Source of the DNA: Pachyseris speciosa
Taxonomy: Eukaryota; Cnidaria; Anthozoa; Scleractinia; Pachyseridae
Assembly: GCA_016490735.1 (NCBI GenBank)
Contig: JAEMWC010001118.1
Coordinates: 40,001 to 104,000, forward strand
Direction of reading: 5' to 3'
DNA length: 64,000 nt
Both the position numbers and the translations under genes were made by a program. The stretch's first letter is position 1; each line of letters starts with the position of its first letter. The notes under the pieces are model-generated. The model had not been told where the DNA came from. It did no database searches and was given only the letters and a program-made list of their open reading frames with translations. This document shows, piece by piece, positions 43,966-53,384 of the stretch.

Positions 43966-44275
43966 GATATATTTGAACTTCGGATTAAAGAATGAATATG
44001 TGAATGATCATCGCAGTTATGAACACTACTCAAGCAGTAGTAAAAATAAATTAAGCCTGAAAAAAAAATTCAGGCTTGTATGGAGTTTGAACCCATGACC
44101 TCTGCGATACCGGTGCAGTGCTCAACCAACTGAGGTAACAAGCCAACTGGGAGCTGGCCATTTTGTTGGTTCGCTATATACCCGTGAGTGAGTATTTTCG
44201 CTACTGCTTAAGTAGTGTTCATAACTACGATGACTATTCATATATTCATTCTTAATCCACAGTTCAAATATATGA
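43966..44275. mobile_element. Foldback MITE enclosing a tRNA-like unit
   Basis: The arms 43966-44048 and 44193-44275 are inverted repeats. The left reads TTGAACTTCGGATTAAAGAA then GAACACTACTCAAGCAGTAG; the right is their complement with few changes. A tRNA-like sequence with a Pol III terminator lies in the loop on the minus strand. A second, partly degraded copy is at 57768-58000. Confidence 0.8.
44073..44144 (-). tRNA. tRNA-like gene inside a foldback MITE
   Basis: The minus-strand 72-nt sequence has a perfect 7-bp acceptor stem, GGCTTGT with ACAAGCC. A box A region is present (TACCTCAGTTGG), with box B GGTTCAAACTCC and a T-arm ATGGG..TCCAT. TTTTTTTTT follows within a few bases, a Pol III terminator. 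The anticodon stem CTGCA..CGCAG has one mismatch and position 33 is C rather than U (loop CCGGTAT), so decoding is doubtful. It is most likely a mobile tRNA-derived unit rather than a working tRNA. Confidence 0.6.
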
Positions 44276-44339
44276 TTTTCATGGATTTATTCTCGCATAT
44301 CCATGATCACTCACGGGTATACAACATGAAAATTGAAGT

Positions 44340-45329
44340 ATAAAAATGACAATACTAGCAACCCGCAAATAGCTATAGCTAATAGATGCGGGTTGTATTA
44401 ACTTTGTTTCGAACGCTTGAAGCAAGTTTCGTAAGATAATTGGATTTTGTTTCTTCTCGCGCTTCTTTGTGTGAAAGTTATTATGCTGATGTCCTTTTTA
44501 TGCAGGTTACGTTGCCCCAGATTTCAAAGGCCTTGTTTTCACGAATGGGGTCGAAAATATTGTGACTTCCCGCTCACAACTATAGTTTTATAAAAAATGA
44601 GGGCACTATGACTTGAACATAGAAGTAGTAGCCCTGAGTTTGTTAAGCAAGAACCGCAATCAGCTAATCAGTCATGCAATTAGTAGATCCGTTAATCAAT
44701 CAACTAATCAATCATCAATATATTAATGACCAAACGTTTCTCGTGTACAGTTTAACAAAAAAAAAAAACAGATCAGTTTAGACTGAAAACCCTGGCTGAT
44801 TAGTCTGATATTTAGTGCCGGATCGCACTTGCGGACAAGTTGGCCAACATTTGGTGGATTACACCACTAGTGCCTCAATTGCAAACACAAGTGCAACCTC
44901 CTTTTTCTGGCGAACAACTTTTTCCAGCAAGACAAACAACAAAGAGGTAGTTGCCTTATGATTGATGCGTGTCGGGTACGTGCGCTACATTTTGTAAATT
45001 TATGTGAAAACAATAGCAAAACAAGTGCGATCTATTTGTTTGGACTGAGACACATTTTGTCAAAACGTAAAAAAACGTCGTCGTCCTGCCCTTGGTCAGG
45101 ACAGAGGCCTTCCAAGGGGTAGAAGCGACAAGCGACATTGCTCCGAAAACAGGCGGAAGCCCAAATCTTCTTCCAAAACACCGACAACTGACATAAATTG
45201 GCAGAAAAAGCACGACAGTTAGCGACAGGGACAATTTAATTTCCATTCCCCATTGCTTTCTTTGCTTTCTTTCACCGCCAAGATTTTATATACTTTTTGT
45301 CGAAAAACGTAATGAGAAAAAAAAACTGT
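44340..45329. other. No recognisable gene
   Basis: Short frames only, including 45246-44956 on the minus strand, which has no domain. Runs of ATCAATCA-like sequence near 44690-44715. Nothing further is supportable. Confidence 0.45.
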
Positions 45330-45333
45330 TTAA

Positions 45334-46103
45334 GGTGGCTGAACACAGTTTTCGCGCGCGCTCTTGCTGATGCGATTCAGCACGTGCACGAGGATTGCAA
45401 AAACAAACATGCCGTTGATACAGCGATCAATTTTTTGGGCTCATGGCCGCTCTATCTTTGCTATTTTTATTCGTAATTAAACGCAGTGTGTTGATGGCTT
45501 TAGTCTTTAATAACAAAGGTATGTTAGAAAAGGTAACGATGCAAAGAACTCAGCATTTCTCGGATTTTTCAATACGAAAGAACCCAGTTAAATGCAGCGC
45601 ATGCGCAGTTGCTCGAAAAATTGAGACCGACTGCTCTTGCAGAAACTCGCCGATTTCTAACGATCCAGTCGTTAGAATTTCAAGAAATTTGGCAAAAAAA
45701 TAGTTCACAAACCACGCGAATGATCTATCACGAAAAATCTGAATTTTGACATAGGGAATTTTCAATAATACAGAAAACGATTTACGGCGAATTACGAAAA
45801 TCGCCTATGTCAAAATTTTATTAGAACAGTGTTGACAGAAGGGATTTAATGTCAATTCGTAGTGGGCAAACGATGAAAACAATCTAACGACTGGATTTTT
45901 TTAAAATAGACAAAAACCATTTTATAAGCCTTGTTTTTAACCAAGTCCGTTGCCATGGCAACAGCACACACACTAGCCAAAATGCGAGAATAAATACTTC
46001 TGTGGTTAATCTTAACTCTTGAAAAAAACTGGCGCTAAAGCATAAATAGTTTAAAAGTAATGGTGAATTAGGCATAAGCACTTGAAAACTGTGTTCGGCC
46101 ACC
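45334..46103. mobile_element. TTAA-type non-autonomous DNA transposon
   Basis: Terminal inverted repeats GGTGGCTGAACACAGTTTTC and, on the complement, GGTGGCCGAACACAGTTTTC (19 of 20 match). They are flanked by TTAA on both sides (45330-45333 and 46104-46107). TTAA duplications are characteristic of piggyBac and Kolobok superfamilies. An internal inverted pair AATTTTGACATAGG / CCTATGTCAAAATT lies near 45743 and 45807. There is no transposase. Confidence 0.85.
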
Positions 46104-46625
46104 TTAATAGCATTCGATTGTTTTCATGAATCTGCTGTGCAGGTAATCAGATTTATGTAGTCGTGAACGACAAAGGTATTAATCCTAACACCGAAAATTT
46201 GGTATTTTAGAGTTATTTATTTGCACATCTATTAGGATGCCAGTAGCACGTGCAAAATTATTGTACTAGTAATTTCGCCTTTTGTTACTTTTCAAGTTGT
46301 CCCTGAAAACTTGTTACGACAATTCTTCTCAAAAAATGTCAGGACATGCATTTCAAAACTTGTCCGCAGGTGCCAGATCCGGCCGTTTTTACTCCTAACA
46401 AGACGGCTTCAACATTCTGCTACCACTATGCGACGTTGCTTTAAAAAAAAACTGAACTCGCTAACAAACAAAGGGAAGCAAAACGTAGTGTGTCAAAATT
46501 CAAATGTCGTCATTTGTACAGTTTCTAGCAACCAGCAAGGTCGTGTAGTCATTACCAGAGATCGACAAGTGGAAAAGGTTACCACAGTCATAATATATAG
46601 AAACCCTTTATATTTTTATCTGTAG

Positions 46626-47373
46626 ATTCAACGGAGAGAGAGGTTGAATCCCACCTTCAATCTGCCATAAAACTGCACCTTGAGTTTGCTTGTTTGAAAT
46701 TAAGCAGCACTGAAGTCATGTTGAACAAGACACGGGAAGAACTCGAAGAGACCAAAAGTAAACTTGACGAGAGCATAAATGCCGTTGAAAGTAGACTAGA
46801 GGCTTTTGCCAGGGCATATACATGGAAGATCACTGGTTTCAAAGAAGCCTTGAAACAAGCCGAGAGGGAAAATCAATCCAAATTAGAAACTTCTTACTTT
46901 TACGGTCATGGGTATAAATGTAGATTAACCTTGAATGTAAAGGGATGCGGCAGGGGAGGAAACACCCATCTCTCCATATTCTTCGTTTTAATGAAAGGTG
47001 AATACGATGCCATATTATCCTAGCCTTTCAGCAAAAAAGTTAAATTTACATTGATTGACCAGCAAAAGGATCTATATCAGAGAGAAAACATTGTAAAGTC
47101 CTTTACAGTGAGCCCTACAAAGACGAACAACATGTAGACTGCTTCAAAAGACCGATGCAGGACGAGAACACGGCCCTTGGCTACTCCGAATTTATATCAC
47201 GAGACAAAGTTAAGGAAAGGTGCTACATTGTGCATGATACGATGTTCATTCAAGTTCAAGTTACTGAGCCAAGTGATAGCGGTCTTTATCAGTTCATTCT
47301 AAACAAAAATCAGGTCATTGAAGTGTCAAAGCTTGGAAAATTTTGTGACAACGTTTTAGGAATCTGGGGATAG
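46626..47373 (+). pseudogene. TRAF-like MATH-domain exon, disrupted
   Basis: A 3' splice site (TTTATCTGTAG) precedes 46626. The exon encodes a coiled-coil end (EVESHLQSAIKLHLEFACLK, VMLNKTREELEETKSKLDES) then a TRAF-C/MATH domain: YTWKITGFKEALKQAE, GYKCRLTLNVKGCGRG, THLSIFFVLMKGEYDAILS, PFSKKVKFTLIDQQKDLYQR, and later GYSEFISRDKVKERCYIVHD. TRAF-C binds receptor tails in immune and NF-kappaB signalling. A single last exon carrying the MATH domain fits TRAF genes. Defects: TAG at 47021-47023 where the family has Trp, and a one-base frameshift near 47118. No RING or zinc-finger exons were found upstream. Likely a pseudogene or a lone decayed exon; sequencing error is possible. Confidence 0.75.
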
Positions 47374-48497
47374 CTGTACACGTCATTTTAGATATTGCAT
47401 TCCCTCCTGAAAACAATGATTAAAAGGCGTTTGCTAAGTTGCAAAAGGCATACCGTTTTCGACCTACCCGGTGAGCCATAAACGTCACTCATACAATGGG
47501 TCTTTCGTAACATTCATTCTGTTAGCATCTTTTCTATAGGGCGATCTTTTATTTGTTTACTTAAAGGGGCACTTTCGAGTAATTTGTTTGCAACAGTAGA
47601 ACATTTAAAATATTTTCACGATACTAAATATTTGCATTGAGACTATTTCCGCCGAGTTGTCTATGGCTACTGATGATGAGGAGGAAATCGATTGCAGCTA
47701 GGAAACGTTAGGTTAACTTTTTTTTAAGTTTCGTCATTGTGTCTTGGAAAATTTGCCAAAAATAATACTAGTTTCTTTTCCGTCCAAGAAATAATCTATC
47801 CTCAAATTTACCTCTTCGTGTTACACGGGCCATTCACATAATAGAAAAAGTACGTCTTCGCAATGTAAACAAATGTCTATTAACGAGAATCACTTTGTGA
47901 ATTTTACCGGGGTCACTTTTGCCTTGGCAACCCACGTTTACACTAGCATGCATAAGGGTCGTTTACATCAAGAAGTTTATCGCGGGACATGAAAATCTAT
48001 TTTATCGCAAATATTCTTTGGAGAAAAAAACGTCTAATTACTAATGTGAAAAGAGAAAATGATATTTGGCTGTGTACTCATTTCGATAATAGAATTACGC
48101 CTCGGCTTTCATAAAAATCTTCCCTGCTAGCAGAGGTCTCTTCTGCCAGCAGGGCCGAAAATAAAAATCACGCCGGCCAAGGGCGCCTATCCTTTGTCGC
48201 ATAAAAATTGGCATAAAATCTACATTAAATCAAACGGCTGATTCTTAACGATATCCAAAAAACTAAATTTAATTTAGTCATAGTTTACAATTTTTGAAAA
48301 CGCGGTCACCCTGTGCTGTTGAAGACGGTTTTTTGTCTTCAAATTACGGGCTCGAAAAGTCCAGGTAATCATGGCACGTTGCGGGCCAAATCTACAAACT
48401 TCCAGGGTCGCGTTTTCATTCCTAAAACGGACAAATTACTTCCTTGGCACTCAAAATAAAAAGGAAAAACATAAATCAATGTTTAGGTAGCCTCAGA
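47374..48497. other. No recognisable gene
   Basis: No frame of note. A hammerhead-resembling string (CTGATGA at about 47672, GGAAACGTTAG at about 47700) lacks a credible stem II. Otherwise featureless AT-rich sequence. Confidence 0.45.
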
Positions 48498-48697
48498 ATG
48501 GAAGATCAAGGTGAACGGAGCCCTCAAACTTTTCTTGTGAATAATTTTTCCTTCCCTCAACCGCGACGAAAACAAGGATACTTCACAAATTAATGTGATC
48601 AAGTAAGCTGAAGCCACTCAAAAGGCACTAAGGCCATAAGGTAGCGGGCATTACCCCTTAAATCTACCAAAGCAAAGATTGAGCCCAAGCATTAGCA

Positions 48698-48742
48698 GCC
48701 ATGGACAGCTGTTTCGGCCTTGTTAGGCCTTATCAGCATGGC
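48698..48742 (-). ncRNA. Hammerhead copy 1, core mutated
   Basis: All stems match the family, but the core reads CTGATAA instead of CTGATGA; the changed G is normally invariant, so cleavage is unlikely. GUC triplet retained. Confidence 0.75.
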
Positions 48743-48775
48743 ATAGCTAATGCTCAGGCTCAAGTACCCACATAT

Positions 48776-50826
48776 ACATACATACATACATACACCTTTA
48801 TTGCGCTCCCTGAAAAGGGCTTTTCAGCAGCAATATTTAAATATATTAAAAATCTTACATGAATTAAAAATAGAAAAAATCTGATAAGATAAAAGCTAAA
48901 AAAATAAATGCAACGTTTCACGATAAATTATTTACAAGCAGTTCACATACATTCCTTTTCTCCTCAGTGAAGAAGTTAACTTTAGTTCAAGGGGGAGCGA
49001 GTTCCAAACTTTTGCCCCTCGAAAGGCAAATGACCTCTGGCCAGTAGAAAGCCGACAATGTGGCAAGTTGAGTTCATTGTTATCAACAGATCTAAGTTGT
49101 CTATTATGAACTTGTGACCTATATACAAATTTGTCTTTCAGATAAATGGGCACCCGATGTTGTAAGCATTGATGCACCATGACGGCTGTGTTTAATCGTA
49201 GTTTATCCTCTATACTAAGCCACCCAAGTGATTTAAGGCCTTGAGAGATGTGGTCGAATTTTTTCAAGCCGAGTACGATCTTTCCTGCAAAGTTCTGGAC
49301 CAGTTGTAGCTTCTTTATATTTGACTTGGATGTGTTTCCCCAAACAGTCGAACAATAAAAGAGTTTACTAAATACGAAGGCATTAATCATTAAAAGTAAA
49401 GATTTCCGATCTAATAAGTGCTTTATCCTATTTATTTGAACAAGTTTGTGAACACAGTTCGAGACTAACTTTGATATATGTTCGTTATAGTTGAGAGTCT
49501 GGTCGATATAGACACCCAGGTCTCTGACAACAGAAACGGGTTCAATCTCCTTTCCAAGAATGGTAATGGATAGACGCGGCAAATTACGTAAGAGTTGTGG
49601 AGTTGCAATAACCAAGAATTTAGTCTTGTCAGGGTTAATCAACAGTGAATTCTCGCAGCACCAACGGGATATTTCCAAAAGGTCTTGATTTAACGCATTA
49701 CTTGCATCAGTAATATCACGAGGAGGAAGAGATAAGAAAATTTTTGTATCGTCCACGTAACCTGAAGATTTGCAGTGCTTAGGAACCGACAATAAATCGT
49801 TAACATACACTGTGAACAGGACGGGTCCAAGGATAGAGCCTTGGGGAACCCCGAAATTTAAAGGTAATGGATCCGAAATAGCGTCCTCGATCCTCACGAA
49901 TTGACTGCGCTTTGTCAAGTAACTTTCAAACCAGGTCCAGGCAGCAGTGGAGATGCCGATTTTGTGGAGTTTCATAAGTAGGCGCTCATGCTGAATGCTG
50001 TCGAAAGCCTTCGACATATCTAATAACACGATCAATGAAACTTTCTTCTCATCCATGTTCTTTAAAATGTCATCTGTAAATTGGAGTAGAGCCGTCTCGG
50101 TAGAGTGTAATTCACGATTCCCGCTTTGAAACTTTGAGATTTTTCCAGAGCGATTCAGAAAATCAACGAATTGACGATGGGCGAGTCTTTCACAGACCTT
50201 CGATAATATCGGAAGTAAGGAAATAGGGCGCGTGTTTACTGGTTCGTTGAAATCGCCAGACTTGGGAACAGGTATGACTTCAGCCATTTTCCACGATCGT
50301 GCAAAAGTACCAGTGGCAAACGACTTGTTAAACAAATGCGTGATTATCGGGAGTATTGCAGGAAGGCTATCCTTAAGAACTCTAGATGTAATTTTGTCGG
50401 CACCAGGAGCTTTATTCGAAGGCAGACCATAAACGATATTTTCAACTAGAGATTCAGTTACTGCAGAAAACATAAAAAGTTCTCGATGGTCATTTTCGTG
50501 GACATCATTTGCATAGTTGTGTAACAAGCCATGACCGCTTGGAGAAAAGCCAAATTCCCGAGCAATCAATCTTGCTTTATCCGCTGTAGCTTTACCAACT
50601 GAAGTATAGAACTCGTTGAACGTTTTGGATAGGCTCAAAGGGTTCTCGGTTTTCAAAGGCGCTCCCTTCCTTGGTAAACAACGGTTGATCACTTTCCAAA
50701 TTGCATTCGAATTTCCTTTGCTGTTTTGAAGCTCGGTGCGAACGTACGCTTTCTCAGCGAGTCTAATTTCACGCTTCACTTCCTGCCTAAAGAATCTGTA
50801 GGCATTCCAGTGGTGGCGATCACTAT
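48776..50826 (-). mobile_element. 5'-truncated CR1-type LINE in the array
   Basis: Retrozyme sequence stops at about 48775 and resumes at about 50827 at the corresponding place in the monomer. The insert is a minus-strand LINE with a (TATG)n 3' tail (seen as CATA repeats at 48776-48793) and AATAAAGG just before it. The 5' end is lost upstream of the polymerase, as is typical for target-primed insertion. Confidence 0.85.
48932..50826 (-). CDS. CR1/L2-type reverse transcriptase, intact frame
   Basis: One uninterrupted frame of about 630 codons covers linker, polymerase and C-terminal region. Key motifs: SNKAPGADKITSRVLKDSLP, RPISLLPILSKVCE, LLDMSKAFDSIQHERLL (motif A Asp), NFGVPQGSILGPVLFTVYVN (motif B), SGYVDDTKIF (catalytic Asp-Asp pair) and AKVWNSLPLELKLTSS near the end. 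The APE endonuclease is missing by 5' truncation. The frame continues upstream into retrozyme sequence to 50920 by chance, so the native start is absent. Lack of stops suggests recent insertion. It is an orphan polymerase: RNA-copying in principle, but without a promoter or endonuclease of its own. Confidence 0.9.
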
Positions 50827-50996
50827 AATAAGCAATGAAAACGTAAAGCTTGTGGGATGTGGCTGGAGTGACAAGGATACTTGACAAATTAATGTGATCA
50901 AGTAAGCTGAAGCCACTCAAAAGGCACTACGGCCATAAGGTAGCGGACATTACCCCTTAAATCTACCAAAGCAAAGATTGAGCCCAAGCATTAGCA

Positions 50997-51041
50997 GCCA
51001 TGGACAGCTGTTTCGGCCTTGTTAGGCCTCATCAGCATGGC
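50997..51041 (-). ncRNA. Hammerhead copy 2, intact core
   Basis: Minus strand: stem I GCCATG/CATGGC, core CTGATGA, stem II GGCCT/AGGCC with loop AACA, GAAA, then CAGCTGTC forming a self-complementary stem III that ends in the GUC triplet. Every conserved core base is present. The palindromic stem III would favour acting as a dimer across neighbouring monomers. Confidence 0.85.
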
Positions 51042-51250
51042 ATAGCTAATGCTCAGGCTCAACTACCCACATATCAATATAACAAGCAATGAAAACGTAA
51101 AGCTTGTGGGATGTGGCTGGAGTGACAAGGATACTTGACAAATTAATGTGATCAAGTAAGCTGAAGCCACTCAAAAGACACTAAGGCCACAAGGTAGCGG
51201 GCATTACCCCTTAAATCTACCAAAGCAAAGATTGAGCCCAAGCATTAGCA

Positions 51251-51295
51251 GCCATGGGCAGCTGTTTCGGCCTTTTTAGGCCTTATCAGCATGGC
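51251..51295 (-). ncRNA. Hammerhead copy 3, degenerate
   Basis: Core CTGATAA and cleavage triplet GCC instead of GUC; the stem II loop is AAAA. Predicted inactive. Confidence 0.75.
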
Positions 51296-51630
51296 ATAGT
51301 TAATGCTCAGGCTCAAGTACCCACATATCAATATAACAAGCAATGAAAACGTAAAGCTTGTGGGATGTGGCTGGAATGACAAGGATACTTGACAAATTAA
51401 TGTGATCAAGTAAGCTGAAGCCACTCAAAAGGCAACAAGGCCATAAGGTAGCGGGCATTACCCCTTAAATCTAGCAAAGCAAAGACTGAGCCCAAGCATT
51501 AGCAGCTTCAGCTTACTTGATCACATTAATTTGTCAAGTATCCTTGTCACTCCAGCCACATCCCACAAGCTTTACGTTTTCATTGCTTGTTATATTGATA
51601 TATGGGTACTTGAGCCAGAGCATTAGCTAT

Positions 51631-51669
51631 GCCATGCTGATGAGGCCTAACAAGGCCGAAACAGCTGTC
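51631..51669 (+). ncRNA. Hammerhead copy 4, cut at the cleavage site by an insertion
   Basis: Plus strand: GCCATG, CTGATGA, GGCCT/AGGCC, GAAA and CAGCTGTC end at 51669. The next base is the first base of an inserted retroposon. The 3' half of stem I (CATGGC) is found beyond the insertion at 53125-53130. Confidence 0.85.
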
Positions 51670-53110
51670 GACGTCTTATAATTGGCTGTTTTTTGTTGTT
51701 TTTGGATGCAAGTCCTAAGTACCCGCCGGGGGGAACGGCAATGCATCCATCCCAAAACGTTTTGCAGTGTCCAAGTAGTGCCGTAGTTCTCTTCCCTGAG
51801 GAGATCTACAAATCTGTTGGTTCGTCTGTGGTGCTACCACAATTGTTGCAAGCTGTGCCTGTAGAAAAGCTGTGTGCTGTCCAGTTCCTGCGCAATGGTG
51901 CGGTTCGTCTGACCTTCAAACAGACCGCTGACTGTGATGATCTTGTTCTCCGTGGTGTCATGTACGGTCACACACCCTTACGTGTTGTCAGTGCTGATAA
52001 AAAGTCCCGCCTTGTGTATCTTCGGGATTGCCCGTCTGAGGTTTCTGACGATGTTGTGTCTCAGTTCTTCTCCACGTACGGGGAGGTGCTTTCTGTTCAA
52101 AGATCCAAGCATGCCGCCTTTCCCGTTCTCCTTGATGGGAACCGTGTGGTGAGAATGTCCTTGTCTCGAGACATCCCGTCTACTGTTAACGTCGCTGGCT
52201 TCGACTGCCGCGTGTGGTACGCTCGCCAGCCTCCGCAGTGCTCGATTTGTAGGAAGTCTGGCCATCGAAACCGTGATTGCCCGCTTTCTGGTCTGTGTAG
52301 ACGCTGTCGCCAACCTGGTCATCTTGCCAAGGAGTGTAAGTAGGCTTGGGGTTCAACCCGTTCCGCTGATTCTTCTCTGGAGGTTCCCCTAGATGAACGT
52401 ACGGAAGTTCTTGTTTCTGGTTCTGTCGATCTTATAGATGAAAGCCCGGATTTTGTTCCCTCTGCGGATGAGGCTTCTTTCGATGAATGTGAAATGGCTT
52501 CGGGGGATGAGGAGGTTGTTGCCCAGGCTGAACCCTCTCCTCCTCCACGTCGTCCAAGTATTACAGCTTCTTCGTGTTCTTCTGTTGGTGTTTCTACTTC
52601 TGTTGATGTTCCTGATGCTGGCGTTACTTCTGATGTTGCTCCTGGTGATATTCCTGATCCTTCCATTGCTGATTTTTCCGCTGCTGCTGTTGTAACTTCT
52701 GAGTCTGTGGTCGCCGAGCCTCCGGTTGTTCCTGTCCCTAAGCCATCGCTGTCTATTTTCGTCCGTCTGAAAGCTGCTGCTGTTAAGGATATTCTACTCC
52801 GCAAAACGCTTGAGCGTTATGGACATGTTATTACGGAGAAGCTTTTAATGCGTATTCCTCAGGATGTCCCTTTTGCTTCCGGTCAATATCTGGCTCATTT
52901 GACTACTCTTGCTGATGAGAGACTTGCTTATTTAAAGCGTATTGAGAAGAAAGTTAAAGCTAATTCTACTAAGAGATGAACTTTGCCGTGTTTTTTCTTT
53001 GATATGGGTTGACTGATTGATGTATTTTTGAATTTTGCGTGCGGCTTTGTTTTCTTGTCTTTGTTTGTCTTTTAATGTGTTTTTATCTGTGAATAAATTT
53101 TCTTATACAA
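51670..53110 (+). mobile_element. ORF1-only (half-LINE-like) retroposon
   Basis: 1441-bp insert in the array with a perfect 14-bp target duplication CCGAAACAGCTGTC (51656-51669 and 53111-53124). It begins GACGTCTTATAATTGG and ends with AATAAATTTTCTTATACAA, containing a polyadenylation signal. It encodes a nucleic-acid-binding ORF but no polymerase. This resembles half-LINEs that keep ORF1 and borrow reverse transcriptase in trans. Confidence 0.8.
51741..52979 (+). CDS. ORF1/Gag-like protein with two CCHC zinc knuckles
   Basis: ATG at 51741 opens a frame with an RRM-like region (SRLVYLRDCPSEVSDDVVSQ, FFSTYGEVLSVQRS) followed by two zinc knuckles, CSICRKSGHRNRDC and CRRCRQPGHLAKEC. TAG at 52341-52343 stops the frame after 200 codons. 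The same frame then stays open to TGA at 52977-52979, encoding an acidic Ser/Pro/Val-rich stretch and a basic, helical C-terminus (VRLKAAAVKDILLRKTLERY; YLAHLTTLADERLAYLKRIE). The long open downstream frame suggests that the TAG is a recent mutation or is read through. GTAAGT overlaps the TAG, so splicing out is another option. The role is RNA binding in a retroelement particle, inferred from the domains. Confidence 0.8.
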
Positions 53111-53339
53111 CCGAAACAGCTGTCCATGGCTGCTAATGCTTGAGCTCAATCTTTGCTTTGGTAGATTTAAGGGGTAATGCCCGCTACCTTATGGCCTTAG
53201 TGCCTTTTGAGTGGCTTCAGCTCACTTGATCACATTAATTTGTCAAGTATCCTTGTCACTCCAGCCACATCCCACAAGCTTTACGTTTTCATTGCTTGTG
53301 ATATTGATATGTGGGTAGTTGAGCCTGAGCATTAGCTAT

Positions 53340-53384
53340 GCCATGCTGATGAGGCCTAACAAGGCCGAAACAGCTGTCCATGGC
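53340..53384 (+). ncRNA. Hammerhead copy 5, intact core
   Basis: Same complete structure as copy 2, on the plus strand. Predicted cleavage between 53378 and 53379 after GUC. Together with 53111-53130 it defines one full monomer. Confidence 0.85.

Noticed and set aside
47665..47710. Hammerhead-like string CTGATGA ... GGAAACGTTAG
   Set aside because: No credible stem II and only a 3-bp stem I; treated as chance or a very old fossil.
50827..50920. N-terminal 31 residues of the long minus-strand ORF as native CR1 protein
   Set aside because: They translate retrozyme sequence upstream of the LINE junction; the open frame there is accidental.
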